Shown: positions 35,161 through 47,562 of the stretch, piece by piece | How positions within the stretch are numbered: position 1 is the stretch's first letter | Layout: each line of letters begins with the position of its first letter | Assembly: GCA_002794775.1 (NCBI GenBank) | Contig: NBAY01000002.1 | Coordinates: forward strand, 372,001 to 436,000 | Reading direction: 5' to 3' | From: Porodaedalea pini | Lineage: Eukaryota; Basidiomycota; Agaricomycetes; Hymenochaetales; Hymenochaetaceae | Length of the DNA: 64,000 nucleotides | Position numbers and translations under genes: made by a program | Notes under the pieces: generated by a model | Seen by the model: the letters and a program-made list of their open reading frames with translations, nothing else | What the model was told of the DNA's origin: nothing | Database searches by the model: none

Positions 35161-36766
35161 TCATTCACACCACTTCACTTTATCTTTTGTCAGGGTCTCC
35201 TCTGTCGATAACACAGTTTTCAACTGGAAGAATTTGAGTTCATCCCATCTACCTTTCTGCTGCAATGTCTTAACGAACTTCTCCAAGAACATCCTACTGC
35301 TTCTGAATGCAAGGTGGACCAAGAGGGAACGTAAAGGTGGCATCTCCACTTCCTTGAAATAGAAGAATGGAATTGCATTCGGGGCATTTATGTTCAGCCT
35401 CTGCAACCTCGGAAACATTTTGAAAAGGGTGGACAAATCCAATTCTTCTTACCTCCTTTGCGAGAGGGAAAATATCAAATTCTTCACAGAAAAGCAGGCC
35501 CCTAAAGGAAGACATTCTAGCCACTTCTCCGGCTGGAGGTACAGGGAACCATTTTCAATTTCTAAGTGTAGCTTTTCAAGCATGGGCATGCGCAGATAAT
35601 GCATTATTGCTGAAAGTGCTCTCGGGATGCGCATCTTAAAAGTCAAGTCTGTAAGTCTTGGTAGAACATCACCATGACCACGAGAGTCAAGTGAGGGCCC
35701 GTCTATGTACGTATTTTCGCCTGTATTGTTCATGATGTCCAAGTGTAGCTCACTCAGATTAGGCAATGATATGAGGATGTCCATCAGACTTCGCATGTCG
35801 CATCTCCCATTCGTCCAACTGAAATCGAAGGACCTGATCGCACTTGAAGAGAAAACACCTGGCATAAATGACGGATGAGCTCTGAGGTATCGGTATGGCG
35901 GATTTTCGGCGTGTTCCAGGTCTTATAGAAATCAAAACCACTGAAATCGGCAATTTCGAAATGTGAGTCATTATTGAAATAAAGGCCGAAAGATTCCAGG
36001 ATTGGAAGATGAAGATTCCCGAGATGCTTTGCTAGCGTTGCGGGGAAATCGGGGTGCATTTCATTGATGAAGATCAAGCGGAGCTGGAAGGATTTCCATC
36101 TCGAGATATGAGGTGTTATGAGCCGGATAAACTGCTCAAGTTCTTTGGACCACTCGCTCTCCTCAATGACCACTGTCAGTGCAGTACTCTTGGTGCGTCC
36201 TAAACAGATGTCCACCGAGGCCTCAGACATAGAAGATGTGACGCGCGACCATAGCGGAGGAAGGCTAAGCGAAAGGGATCGGAACCGATGACAGACATGC
36301 GAGAGGATGAGTTCGGGCTGGGAATCATCAAAGTTGTCGTATTCAAGCACATAGAGATCGAAGATGTGGTCAAGAATATCGTCTGGGAGCATCTGGATTC
36401 CATAGTGTAGAAATGATGGTTGCAATTCCGTCTTCAGCACTTCCAACCTCCTTTCGCAAGAACGCGCCAACTCGTAAAGAGCGTCCTTCATGGCCTCGAA
36501 ATGCCTGAAAACTGCCAGCACATTGTTCAGTGATGGACCTAATAGTTCACAAGTCATCCTAACAGAAAGGATGAGTATTAGACCGTCAGTAAGAGACATG
36601 GCATGAGAAAATGAACGTACGGAAGTTTTGTCGGCCCAGAGCCGCCAGACGTGAATGACCATAGTTTGTCATCGTCAGCGGTTCCATCACGTTGCTGCAG
36701 ATTTGCTAGGGCGTCGATGATGAGTTGAAGCACATCCCGGTTAACATTGACCTCTTAAGGTGCCAT
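35161..36766 (-). pseudogene. F-box/LRR-type gene, broken by an 8-base insertion and a stop codon
   Basis: A central segment reads LQPSFLHYGIQMLPDDILDHIFDLYV, the F-box-like start used by many basidiomycete F-box proteins, followed by VCHRFRSLSLSLPPLWSRV and leucine-rich repeats. The layout matches the intact gene at 49265-50923, including an N-terminal intron with a GTACGT donor. The frame breaks at about 35905-35920: dropping 8 bases (a partial duplication around CCGCCATA/CCGATACC) joins TWNTPKIR to YLRAHPSFMPG. Later, in-frame TAA at 35449-35451 interrupts SLSQRR and EELDLSTLF. The only in-frame ATG upstream (36766) is followed by TAA three codons later. Role if alive: substrate receptor of an SCF ubiquitin ligase. 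Confidence 0.7.
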
Positions 36767-38148
36767 CTCAACTGAAGGCAGAGAAAAGGGTTGATGAGCT
36801 GAACAGATGATAAGAGCATGAGTGCAAGTTCGAATTTTGAGTCAGACTGAACCGTTGACCACGACGCGTCACGCGCCACTCTCCTGAGTTCTGGCTCGTT
36901 ATTTGAATATTAATATCTTCATGTTGAAGTCTCATTTTCATCACCCGGATCCATCTACATGTAAGTGAAGGCGGAAGTGGACTCCAAGTACAGTCTTTGA
37001 CGCGTCCTCTGAACAATAACTCAGACTCGCCTCGCACAATTCTGCTGACAATTAGTACTACCTACCTTGCACGACGCGTTTTGTATGTCATTATCCGTGA
37101 TCCTTTACACCCGATTGAACATTTTTCCGCCTTAACTCCTTTGAAGAATCTCCAGTGATCCATAACCAATAAGCGGTTAGAGCACCAAGCTTCTGCGTTT
37201 GTCTGTCTGCCTCAATCAACCTTCAATTCGATCCGCTCTGGAAATATCAAGCTGAGGCACCCTTTAATAAAAACTATCATATTGAGTAGTAGTAGTAGAC
37301 ACTTGCTCGAATCAAGTCGCCTGCCCCTCACGCTTTATTCTTTGATCCCAGATGAGCAATCGTTCTCCGCATACTATGTAGTAGGTATGATTCCAAACGT
37401 CCCCCGGGTCGCCTCGTCTGTCAAGCTTGTATGTTCATCGGCTGCTGCCTCAATCGCCCCTAATCAAGTTTGCATTGCCTGATCTTGAGTCAGATACTAC
37501 AGATAAGGGCCTCGAAGGTGAGATAGCGAGACCTTCGATCTGTCGTTCTGAGCCGCGCGGTGTCGCCTGCTTTCTTTCATCGTCCGATAGCCGCAGGATC
37601 ATTTGTACAGATTTGAGATTAGATTGATCAACAAGCTATAGGCGGCTGGCATGAAGCCGTCACAGAGCGACAAGCGTTCGCCACCAGCATTGGTGCGAGC
37701 AAAAAGGTGTGCATTCCAAAGACTCGGCTTCGATTTGCCACGGCTCACATGCAGGACATTTCGTGTTGGAAATCCCGTTGCTTAATCTCTATCGACGCTG
37801 GAGACCACAGAGAAACGCGTTGACAGTACGTGCGACTATTGGCCGAGTAGAAAATTATTCGAAGTCTAGTTCTGAATCGTCGGTCTGAATTCAAATGAGA
37901 CCTACTCTGATTCACGAGTGTCCGCACGCAGCTCAGAACTGAGGCTGGAGCCCTATCCCTTCCCCAAACCACTAACAGCGAGCGCAGGACGCCTCGTTTC
38001 CCAACGTATACCCCTGTCTTTTTGTCGGGCAGGTCCGTAACTTGACCTCCGTTCTCATATTATCCATCGGACAAGGAAGCAGGCAACCACGTTGAACGCG
38101 GCCCAAGCTCTATCATTTAAACATCCTCGTGTGTTCTTCGACCCCCGA
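36767..38148. other. Intergenic region, nothing recognised
   Basis: This separates the divergent F-box relic and the next plus-strand gene. No convincing coding frame, RNA gene or repeat is visible beyond a short AGT run near 37284-37298. Confidence 0.45.
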
Positions 38149-39390
38149 ATGCGCGGCCTTGGAAGAGAGAGGCACAGAGATGGAGAGAAGGAAAAGCGAG
38201 ACGGGCAGGAAACAATGGGGAGTTCTCGCACATGGGATGCAGCAGCGAGTGTTGTCGACGATAGCATCAGGAGCTGGCTAGATAGTGGGAGCTCAGGCGA
38301 AAACAGCATGGCGAACAGCGCGAGTGAGTCATTCTTCAGAAAGCCTCAGACACAGTCTAACCGCTGGACATCAGGTTCGCCGTCTACCTTTTCCCCAGCA
38401 CTATCAAGCAGCCTCACACCTGGGATAACAACCCCAATACCAGTCTTTACTCCAACGGTCACCTCGTGTTCGCCTGCTGCATCGGCAATTTTTGCAAATG
38501 CCGCACAGGGAACACCGCCAATTGCGAGCATGCAGGCCGAGTCTACGACAGCCGGTGATGATGATCTGCAAACGGACATGACAGGAAGTCCAATTTTGAA
38601 TCTGCAGCCATTATCGACAACCAGCGATGATCTGCGCGCCGCGGCTGCTTCGGAATCGTCAACCACGTCCGCCACCCATAATACATGGATCACGGCAACT
38701 TCAGACGAAGCATCATTGAGCGGTGTAACGATAATGCCGTTCGTCACATTCGGAGAGACAAGCTCGACGCCGTCGGCAAGCGCTACCATGAGTTCAGACA
38801 CGCCAAGCACACCTTCCAGTCATTTCTTAAGCTCCACCATCGATTCCCCTTCGAGTACTTTCTCAAGCATTGCTGGGACCTCATCGGCTCTTCCTCACAT
38901 CGTGCATGTCGACGGAGCAGCTTCAACTGGAATGGCGAGAACAGTCGCTGGAGTTACTTCCGGCGTCGTTGTCATCGTCCTTCTTATCCTTCTATCCATA
39001 TTTGCGTACATACGCGGCGGCGCGATGCGAGGATTGAGCTCCAACATACACTTCCCGGTCTTCCGCTCTTCACATAAGGCGCCGCCTGTGAGCCAGAGCC
39101 AGGAAAACTTCTTCCGTCGACGGGGAACCGCTGAGGGCCAGCCGCGCGATCTTGAGAACGCCACAGCTACGTCTGGCTCACATTACGATGACCAGGACGA
39201 GGATTGGGAGCAAGTTGATATGCGCGATGCGAGGAGCGGTAACATGGAGAAGGACAACGGAGAGTGGTTGGAATCATGGCGTCGGGGAAGAGAGAGGATG
39301 ATGTCGATGCGCCGACCTCCGGAGCTTCAGTTCAACCCGGATCTACCCCTGCCACCGATTGTCTGGGAAGGGGCGGGGCGGAAGACTTGA
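38149..39390 (+). CDS. Ser/Thr-rich single-pass membrane protein, unknown function
   Basis: This is an intronless frame of 413 codons from ATG 38149. An alternative start at 38215 (MGSSRTWDAA) gives 391 and may be the real one because the region before it is charged. About 250 residues are Ser/Thr/Pro-rich and probably O-glycosylated. They are followed by a membrane helix (VAGVTSGVVVIVLLILLSIFAYI) and a cytoplasmic tail with acidic and Arg-rich parts. There is no ordinary signal peptide. The architecture is like fungal SKG6/Mid2-type sensors but similarity was not tested. It converges on the next gene with 48 bases between stop codons. Confidence 0.6.
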   Translation: MRGLGRERHRDGEKEKRDGQETMGSSRTWDAAASVVDDSIRSWLDSGSSGENSMANSASESFFRKPQTQSNRWTSGSPSTFSPALSSSLTPGITTPIPVFTPTVTSCSPAASAIFANAAQGTPPIASMQAESTTAGDDDLQTDMTGSPILNLQPLSTTSDDLRAAAASESSTTSATHNTWITATSDEASLSGVTIMPFVTFGETSSTPSASATMSSDTPSTPSSHFLSSTIDSPSSTFSSIAGTSSALPHIVHVDGAASTGMARTVAGVTSGVVVIVLLILLSIFAYIRGGAMRGLSSNIHFPVFRSSHKAPPVSQSQENFFRRRGTAEGQPRDLENATATSGSHYDDQDEDWEQVDMRDARSGNMEKDNGEWLESWRRGRERMMSMRRPPELQFNPDLPLPPIVWEGAGRKT

Positions 39391-39438
39391 GTTGCAGTGG
39401 GACACTCGAATTTTATAATAATATGTATGGAGAGATTT

Positions 39439-40051
39439 TCACGCAGAATCCTCCGGAGCGAGCTGGCCCTCGATCTGCAGGTCGTAGATAGTAATCCGAC
39501 CAAAAAAGTCAGAGCTTTCTTCGAAAGTAAATTTGATCTGTTCAACGGCACCAGTCTCCGGCAGTTCAAACGACTGCTTTCGATTGACATCTTCAGGATA
39601 GATCGTCGTCATGTCTTTTAGAACGGGCTTCTCTTCGTCTGTCGATGCAATTGGGAGAACGCTCAGGCAGCAGCGCTTGCCAACAAATCCGCCTTGGAAG
39701 GTAACAAGAACAGTCTTTGGGATAACTGGAGAGTCGAATAAGACGTGGACGTATTGAGGAAGGCCCTTCCAAGCCGACAAAGAATAAGTGAACAGAAAAT
39801 AAGACGATAAAGGTAGGTTCACCTGCTGAGACGTCCAGCATGTTTCTGGACTACCATCCGTCAAATATTTCTTGCCTACAGACTTGTCGAGTGTCGAACT
39901 GACTCTGGATCATGTTGTGGGTATTTGGGAGATAGATCTAGAGACGGAAAAAAAATGAACACCATGGCACTCACTTTATTCGAGTGCTCGAGTCGATCAA
40001 CGGCTTGGATTCGGAAGCTATCTTCAGCGAAGTTCTCAGCAAACTGTCCAT
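39439..40051 (-). CDS. NR2C2AP-like protein with F5/8 type C (discoidin) fold
   Basis: Exons 40051-39975, 39904-39823 and 39765-39439 give 486 bases, 161 residues, the length expected for this family. Features shared with the human nuclear receptor 2C2-associated protein are VSSTLDKSVGKKYLTDGSPE followed by TCWTSQQ, the VTFQGGFVGKRC core and IYPEDVN with FTFEESSDFFGRITIYDLQI at the end. The fold is a galactose-binding beta-sandwich. The biological role in fungi is unknown, and no membrane segment or signal peptide is seen. One acceptor (CTTGGAAG) ends in AAG rather than CAG or TAG. Confidence 0.85.
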
Positions 40052-40455
40052 TTTAGTTCGTAGCTGAGTTTCTAGGAGACCCGAACTTGCTTTAGCAACT
40101 TTAGCTGCAGACGTTGACTGAAGTTTTTGAAACGAGTCAAGTTCAAGTTCAAGCGAAAAGTAAAGCCTCTCCTCACGTGATCTGGTCCCAGAGTCACGGT
40201 CTAATCTTAAGGACGACTCGGAAACACAATACATCGTTCGACATTTACACACAGGGATGATGCTTGCCTTCCAAAAAACAACGACGTTTTGAGACGATGG
40301 TCAGATGGATTGCCAAACCAAATAATAAAACATGAAAGCGAACGAGTTAAATACTGTAAATGAGGGAATGCAAAAGAAAACCTCAACACCGAGATGAGTC
40401 ATGCGGTACGAAACGACAGCGAAGAAAATGCATAGGCAGCAATCGCCTCCTTATA

Positions 40456-42814
40456 TCACCGTCTTTTAGAGCTGCGCCCCATTCTGTCCTCCTCATTGCT
40501 AGGCGGGCTCCTTCGCTTTCTGCTGCATAGAAGAGAACGAATGAGTTTATGAGAGCATTGATTATTTAACGTCTTACCTGCTAGATGATTTCTCTTCTGG
40601 TTCACGATCACGATCGCGATCCTTTTCGCGTTCTTTATCTCTACTCCTGTCGCTTTTGTCCCTATCCCGTTCCCGTTCGTTCGTCGGCGTGCTTACGCTG
40701 CCCTCTTTGTTGCCACCATAGTCCAGTCCTTCCACTGCCGGTGCATTGTTGTCACGATCCTTGTACCTGTTCCCGGGGTTTCGTGGACCCGTAGGCACGT
40801 TCGGCGGGAGTGCAGGACGCACGGGGAGTGAACTCGCATCGAACATTCCGCCTCGTCCGCGCCCGCGCGCCGGAAAGGTCGGTACCGCGCGTCCGCCTCG
40901 CGGCGCTGTCGGTACGCTTGCACCCATACCTCTTCCGCGGAACGAAGCGGGAGTAGACCCGACGCGTAGCGGCACAGGGACCGGTGTAGGCGTACCATTG
41001 CTGGTTGGCTCCATTCCAGGATGCATCTGCGGGCCTTGCATGACGCCGCCGTCCTGCATCTTGGATTAGTTCGTTCAGCAATGTGGTTAAATGTCGGTTG
41101 TGAATTAGAAACACGTACCTGCATTCCGCCGAAATCGGGCCCCATGCTCATGCCCATGCCCGTCATGCCTGCAGGCCCACCAGGCATACCGTCGGGCAGC
41201 GTCATCTGCCCTCCCTGCTCAGGCGTACCGCTGGGCCCCGCCGCACCAGGACCTTGTCCAAGAACCTGGACTGATCCTTCGGGCACACCATCTTGCATCA
41301 TAGGCCCCGGACCTTGACCGGGACCCTGCATACCCACGCCCATGTCGCCGTTCATACCCATACCCATGGGACCGCCCATCCCGACGCCCATCGGGCCCAT
41401 GCCGCCCATGCCGCCCATTTCCGCCGCCATCATCGGGTTCATTGGACCCATGGGGTTCATGCCTACAGGAGGCATCATCCCAGGCCCCACACCGACGCCA
41501 GGAGGGCCATTCGGACCGCCCCCTCCACTTGCCATTATAGCATGCGTGCCGGTCATAACCATAGTGCGCGCCTCGGGTGGAAGCGCAAGAAGCTGTTCCT
41601 CTGGCATGCCTGCAAATCCCATCACATTCGCTCTAAGTACATCTGCCATATCTCCCAGTGCGCGCCGACGGTAGCAATACGCTTCCCAGGAGAGCTCATC
41701 GAAGCCGTAGTTGAACCAATCGCTCAAATCTGAGCCTGGTCGCCGCCAAGGTTTATCGGCAAGATTCGTCATATCTATGTCAAAAATTGAGCGACCTTCG
41801 AAGACCCCAGGAATTGTAGGATCAATATGAGGGTGTGAGGGTGGAGCACGGACGGGAGGAAGAGTGGAAGGGTCAGGGCCATCGTCTACCAGAGGCTGCT
41901 CCGCGGCGGTCGGTTGTGCAGCGGTAGCGGTAACATTTACAACGGGCGTCGCGGGAGGTATCTGTGGAGTACCAGCTTGTGCAGGTAAAGATTCCTGTGG
42001 TGACGGGTGCTTCAAGGCTTCTGACGGAGGAGCTCCTCGTTCCCGAGGTGTGTATTCTGTAGTTAAGCTCGTGCCTACAAAATAGGGTTATAATTCAGCC
42101 AGAAAAGTATCAATCACCTCAACTTACCGGGCGCTGGAGTACTCGATGGCGCGACGCTAGGCGTGCGAGCCTGAATGGGTCGATGCCCGCCCCTTTGGCT
42201 TTTACTTGCTGTTCAGCAATGAGGGAAACACAGAGTTTAAGCCAAACACGCACCGGAAATCCAATGAGCGTGTCGGAGGCTCTAAGATGAATTCGATGTC
42301 CTGAACAGTAGAGTTTTCAAATTCTGTAGCAAGTTAATGTGAAAAAGGACGTACCTCATCGCTATCCTCTTCTCCCTCCTCTTCCTCCTCGCCTTCCTCC
42401 TCTGCCTCTCCTTCATCCTGTCCTTCGTCTACTTCACCGTTGCCTTGGCTCACTGTTTGTTCTTCAGGTTCGACTGAAGCATCGCCTTCCGCCTCGGCTT
42501 CAAGATGGGCAACGACGCCATTCGTTTGCTTCTCAGCAGCTTCCGCGGCCACACTGCGTAGCGAGGTTACATACACCTCGAGAATGCCAAGCACCGCAAT
42601 TGACTCACGATATTACTTCTACTACTTTGAAGATAGTGAGCAGGAAAAGCCGACGGAGTCAAATGTCACTCTTACCATTTTCCGATGCTTTCTGCACTGG
42701 CGACACGGTTTCGACAGCGTCCCCGTACAAGAACGAATCTTCGTCGTCGTCCCTGTTTAAACTGAGTTATTTTGTTTTCTCAGACAAACTTTTTCCTGAA
42801 AACCTAGCCTACAT
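40456..42814 (-). CDS. FIP1: Fip1, subunit of the pre-mRNA cleavage and polyadenylation factor
   Basis: Nine exons (42814-42813, 42752-42676, 42618-42609, 42553-42355, 42300-42254, 42198-42128, 42074-41119, 41059-40578, 40519-40456) give 1908 bases, 635 residues. The start codon is split AT|G by a 60-base intron, giving MDDDEDSFLYGD, the usual acidic Fip1 beginning. An acidic Glu-rich region is followed by the Fip1 motif FDIDMTNLADKPWRRPGSDL then SDWFNYGFDELSWEAYCYRR. After it come Gly/Met/Pro-rich repeats and an Arg-Asp/Arg-Glu C-terminus ending SSKRR, as in longer Fip1 forms of animals and basidiomycetes. Known role: links poly(A) polymerase to the cleavage factor and binds U-rich RNA. One exon is only 10 bases. 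Confidence 0.93.
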
Positions 42815-44708
42815 GAGGAAATGATTGTCTCGTTTCTGTGAACTTCACAGACAACGCGAGTGCTGTCGCACCTTGAGCGTGTCCGACACAAAGCGCGTAC
42901 GACAAGTTGTCAGTGTCACCGAAGTAACAAGTGGTTTGTTCCAAACTGTACTCGTGGGAACTCATTTGTAACACGCCCTTTAAAGCATCTACACCTTTCT
43001 TTTTTTCTTCTCCTAGAACAATTACGAGGACACAAAAGTTCGGGCTTGGTTGAGCTTCACCGTCTCCTCGTCCGCGTTCCCGTCCTCAAGACTGACGGAC
43101 TACGCAACGCAGCGTATGCTTTCTGCGCATCGATGGTGCCCGTCCGTTCGACTCTCTTTGCGGTGTGCTGGAGGTACCGCCGTGCTCGTCGCGGCTGCGT
43201 GTCCATGATGGCTGCTTGAGGGGAGGAGGCCGGGTGTCTCGATGCGTGGAACGCTACATTTCTTCAACGAAGACCTATGGAATCTTGGATGTATGGGACG
43301 CATGTACGCTTGATTTTTTTTCCTTCAATCGTCTACGTTTCTGCTTGTACGTTTGTAACAGGCCCCAATCCTGCGTAGACAGTCAAATGCATCCTTTCTT
43401 CCGTACGACACCCGTCAAGCTTGGTTTTACTCTGCGGTGACTTGTATGACTTTCCAACAAAATTCACCAATGACGATTAGGACGACCGGGACTGCATTAC
43501 AATGCAGCTGGTCGTCTGTCGGGAATCGTGTCGCGTACACACCTTTGCCCATAGACCTTATGCCTCAGAAAGTAGGTAATTGCAAGTGTGCAAGAATTAG
43601 GCTCGAACTGGCTCCTTCGTCGTCTCAGAAGATTTCTGGCTAGCAAAGTCGGTATGTGCATAATCCTCTCGAGACAAAGGAAATGCCAGTGATGTTCTTC
43701 GTTAGATCCATTAGAGGTCTGCTGCTAATGCGAAATGTTTTTGAGACTGAATAGCCCAACATGCAAGATTCCGAGTCGATGTCCTCGATCTTTGATGACT
43801 ACAGGGTTTGGATCGTGAAGCAGCTGCTGGGCAGAAGACATGCAAGCGTCAAAGTCACTCCAGAGTCTACGCGATACAAAAATCAGATCTTTCAACAGGC
43901 AACACATCCCCCACTGCACTGCCAAGCCCTCAATGGCCAAGCCGATGGGTTTGCGAGTTCTTCATCGAGCGAAATCAAAATGTATTTGGCAAACACTTGA
44001 ATTTGATCTTCAACTCTGCGATCATCGCTCGTCGGACTCGCCGCCCATGCGGCCGTCCGTCTTTGCTACTCATCTATGATGCGCGATTGCTGGCAAGACG
44101 GTCGGACAGGAGGCGCCAACTCATTGATTGCTTGAAGCACGTCACACGCATTTTGCCAGCGAGCTTTCGGTATGCTCATACGAAGGTTCCCGTTGGTTCG
44201 GCTGCCCGGGTACCTCGGCGAAGTACTACACTACAGGCTATCCAAAGCCGTACTTAGTGCAAACTGGTGGGAGCAGTGGGAGAAATCAGTACTCGCGATG
44301 GCGTCGTATCAATCGGTGTACAGCTCTATAGTCACGCTTAGCTTGAGCGGTGCTAATTAGCACGCATAAGTTCAAGTCTCATTCCTTCCTGTCCAAAGGG
44401 CGCCTGAAATCTCTGAAGAAGACCACCATGCGAGCTGGGCGCGAAAGCAAAATACCATCACATATATGCGTGTACATAAAAAGTAACAAAGGGCTGATTT
44501 CCCACGAATACAACTTCACGGAATAAGAAGCCAAGCGGGAAGCTGTCAGCATTCATATTGAGGCGAGCGACCGTGTCGTGGCACCGCGCAATGAGCACCT
44601 GCTAAACTGCACATATTTATCGTGAATCCTCCTATCTGCTTCACGCTCCTTACCATCTCCACCCTCTCAGATTTTTTCTTTACATTTTTCTCGATTTTCC
44701 TTGTTTTG
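42815..44708. other. Intergenic region between divergent FIP1 and TBC genes
   Basis: Almost 1.9 kb without a gene I can support. Small open frames occur (for example 43761-44000 plus, MQDSESMSSIFDDYRVWIVK), but no splice pattern or family motif joins them. A short transcribed ORF or noncoding RNA cannot be excluded. Confidence 0.4.
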
Positions 44709-47562
44709 ATGGAGACCCCGGCGCTCGTGCTCGTGCCCTCATCACCCCTCGAACCGACGTCCTCGCCAGCCCTCGCTTCAAAGAACAACTCGCCCGTATC
44801 ATCCAACTCGTCACATACCAGACCACCCTCGGCGTATGGCATCTCTGTCGAAGACGAATCCACGCGCAACTCCTCAGAATCGACCATATTCTCAATCTAT
44901 TCCATGTACAGTGAGCGCCGCCAGACCTGGCGCAAATCTGCGCTCGCAAACAGTACATTCCCAGGCGCGGGACTCGTCAAAGTGCACCGAGATGGTTCGA
45001 GAGAGAGTGGCGGAGATGCTGCCACGGATGAAGGCAGGCCGAGCGAGTCTATCGCCGACTCCTTCTATCGCGCGCCGAATACTGTGAGCCGCCGGTCGAG
45101 CAGCGGAAGCGGGTTCTTCGCTGGCTCAGCGGAAGGCTCAAGTCGGCATCAGAGCTATAACTGTAGCTCGTCTCAAAGCCAACCACAGAGTAGACCCGCG
45201 AGCAGACACGTCGGTCCCTTCTTGGACGCGAACTCGACAGATCTGCCATACGTAAATCGGGACAGCCTCCCGAACTACGGCGCACCTCTTCCAACCAACT
45301 CCAGTGCAAATGTGTCTGCGGCTGACACTCGTACGTCCACGGCCGGACGCACACGGGCTGCGCAGACCGTCGCGTCGTGGGGGAAGTACGCCGACCTACC
45401 ACTCGCTGACGGCAGTCAGCCCGATCTCAGCATGCACCGTTATAGCCCCGCCTCGGGCAAGGTGCACGACTCTTCGCGCCCAACGACGGTCGAAGTCGGC
45501 GAAATGTGGGAGAAACCAAACAGACCACCGCGTGCGAGCCCGCCTCCTGCGCAATCGCATGGGAAATCGGAAAGCGCAAGCACGGCGGGTTACAATGGTC
45601 TTGGGCTATCACCTAGCGGGAGCATCCGCGGATTGGATACCGTGAGTACGACGCACGAGGGCTACGTGACTGCTCCGCAAAGTGCAGAATCTAGCGGCTC
45701 GTACAACACGCCCATACAGCGATTCTGTGTGGCTAACCCAGATCCTCCTCCGAGTCCATCGCCTCCTCCTTTCTCAATTCATGCTTCTCGCTCAAGTAGC
45801 TCGTCACAAAAGGGCTTGCCTCCGACTCCGAGGCCGCCGAGCAGTCCTGCGATACACCATGCGAAGCGGAAATCCATCGTTCCGTCTGTACCACCGGCCC
45901 GTCCAATATCGTCTGCTGCTTCGTCCTTGCGAGGCTCACGTGTGCCAGTAGCAGGCGAGGAGTCGGAATCTTTCTTCGTGCGCAATACCTATGCACAACT
46001 AGACGTGACGGGAGTGAAGGGCGACGGGTATGAAGAGGGCATTGAAAGAACGCGTGCGAAGCTCGGGCATGATCGTCGAAGCGTGCAGCTCGCAGTGAAA
46101 AACGATGCAAAAGGGGACATAAAAGGCGAGATTCCAGAAGAAGAACTCGAAGTATTGAGTAACGTGGATCGGTACGTTTCTCTAATCATAAAAAGTTTAG
46201 CTAACTAATTTTTGCTCTGAGTAGATATGGTTTCTTCGTCGTACCTTCCCATGACCGTGTCGTTATCCTCCTTACCTCTTCGCTTTCCAAACCATTACAC
46301 CCTACTACTCAGACTAACACCTCTAGTGCACCATCACCGCCAATCGTATCCTCCGAGCCCAAACCTCCTCCCGTGTCAAAAGACCGAGAGGCCCGACGAA
46401 TTGCAAAGTGGGGGCGCATGCTTGAGGCTGAGCGGCGCGATTCGGGCGGGAACGTGTCCGTATGGCGCGTAAGCCCGGGCAAGGAACGCAAACTGCGTTC
46501 GCGCGTGTTCAAGGGCATTCCGGATGCATGGCGCGCTGCCGCTTGGGAAGTGCTCGTCGGACGATGGGTCGGCAAGCAGAAGAAACAAAGTCTGGATGCG
46601 CGGCGATTGGAAAGTATGCTGAATGATTTGAGGAAGGAGTACCGCTCGAGCTTGGATAGACCGAGTAGCTATGATGTGCAGATCGATCTGGACGTCCCGC
46701 GGACAATCAACGGCCACGTATTGTTCAAGACGCGGTACGGCCAAGGGTACGTTCGTTCTCGCTTTATCCAGAGCTGTTTAGCTGATCGCATATATTCCTG
46801 CACAGACAACGCTCGCTTTTCCACACGCTTCACTCGTTCTCGCTCGTGTGTGAGGAGTGCGGTTATTGTCAGGGCATGGGCCCACTTGCGGCGACGCTTC
46901 TGTGTTACTACGAGCCAGAGAAGGTGTATGCAATGCTCGTGCATTTTCATGATGAATACCAGATGCACGACACCTTCTTGCCGGGCTTCCCAGGCCTGCT
47001 TGAGGCCATATACGTGCAGGAGCGGATCTTGGAGAAGATGCTACCCACTGTCTATGCCTCATTTGTGAGTACGTTTGAAGAGGTTCAGTGGTTTGTGAAA
47101 CTGAACATTATTCTCCCCGCAGAAGAAGCATATGATCTCGACGACGAGTTATGCAACGAAGTGGTACATTACGCTGTTTGCGAACACCGTACCATTTCAG
47201 ACGCAGCTCCGACTTTGGGACGCGTTTCTACTTGAAGGGCGGGACGTCTTTGTGATCGTCGCTGTAGCGATCGTCTGGGTCCTCAAAGGTTCGTTCTTCC
47301 TTCTCGCTGTTACTGTCCTGTTTTCTTCTGACTGGGTGACTCTTGTTTTCTCCTCGCAGACCATCTGACGTCGAGTCAGGCAAATTTCGAAACTGTGCTT
47401 TCGCTCCTTTCGTCGTTCTTTGTACCAGAGGATGAGGATGTACTTCTCAGATGGATTGATCGTGCGCTTGACGATAAGAAGCTGCGTGCCGATATGGTAC
47501 GGTGGCGTGCTGAGTGGCGCGTTCTCGTTGCAGAGAAGAAGGAAGGTGATGCGCTTTTATAA
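44709..47562 (+). CDS. TBC-domain Rab GTPase-activating protein
   Basis: Five exons (44709-46171, 46225-46746, 46806-47064, 47123-47288, 47360-47562) give 2613 bases or 870 residues. Roughly 540 N-terminal residues are Ser/Pro-rich and disordered. The TBC domain follows: KERKLRSRVFKGIPDAWRAA, then the arginine-finger motif IDLDVPRT, then the glutamine-finger GYCQGM, then HDTFLPGFPGL and TQLRLWDAFLLEG. Both catalytic fingers are present, so it should accelerate GTP hydrolysis on a Rab. It acts on the cytoplasmic face of membranes. The Rab partner cannot be read from sequence. Start ATG 44709 is the first in the frame. Confidence 0.9.

Noticed and set aside
44338..44385. Possible tRNA gene (TAGCTTGAGCGG resembling an A box and GTTCAAGTC resembling a B box)
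   Set aside because: The boxes are only about 32 bases apart, too close for a tRNA, and no acceptor stem or T stem can be paired.
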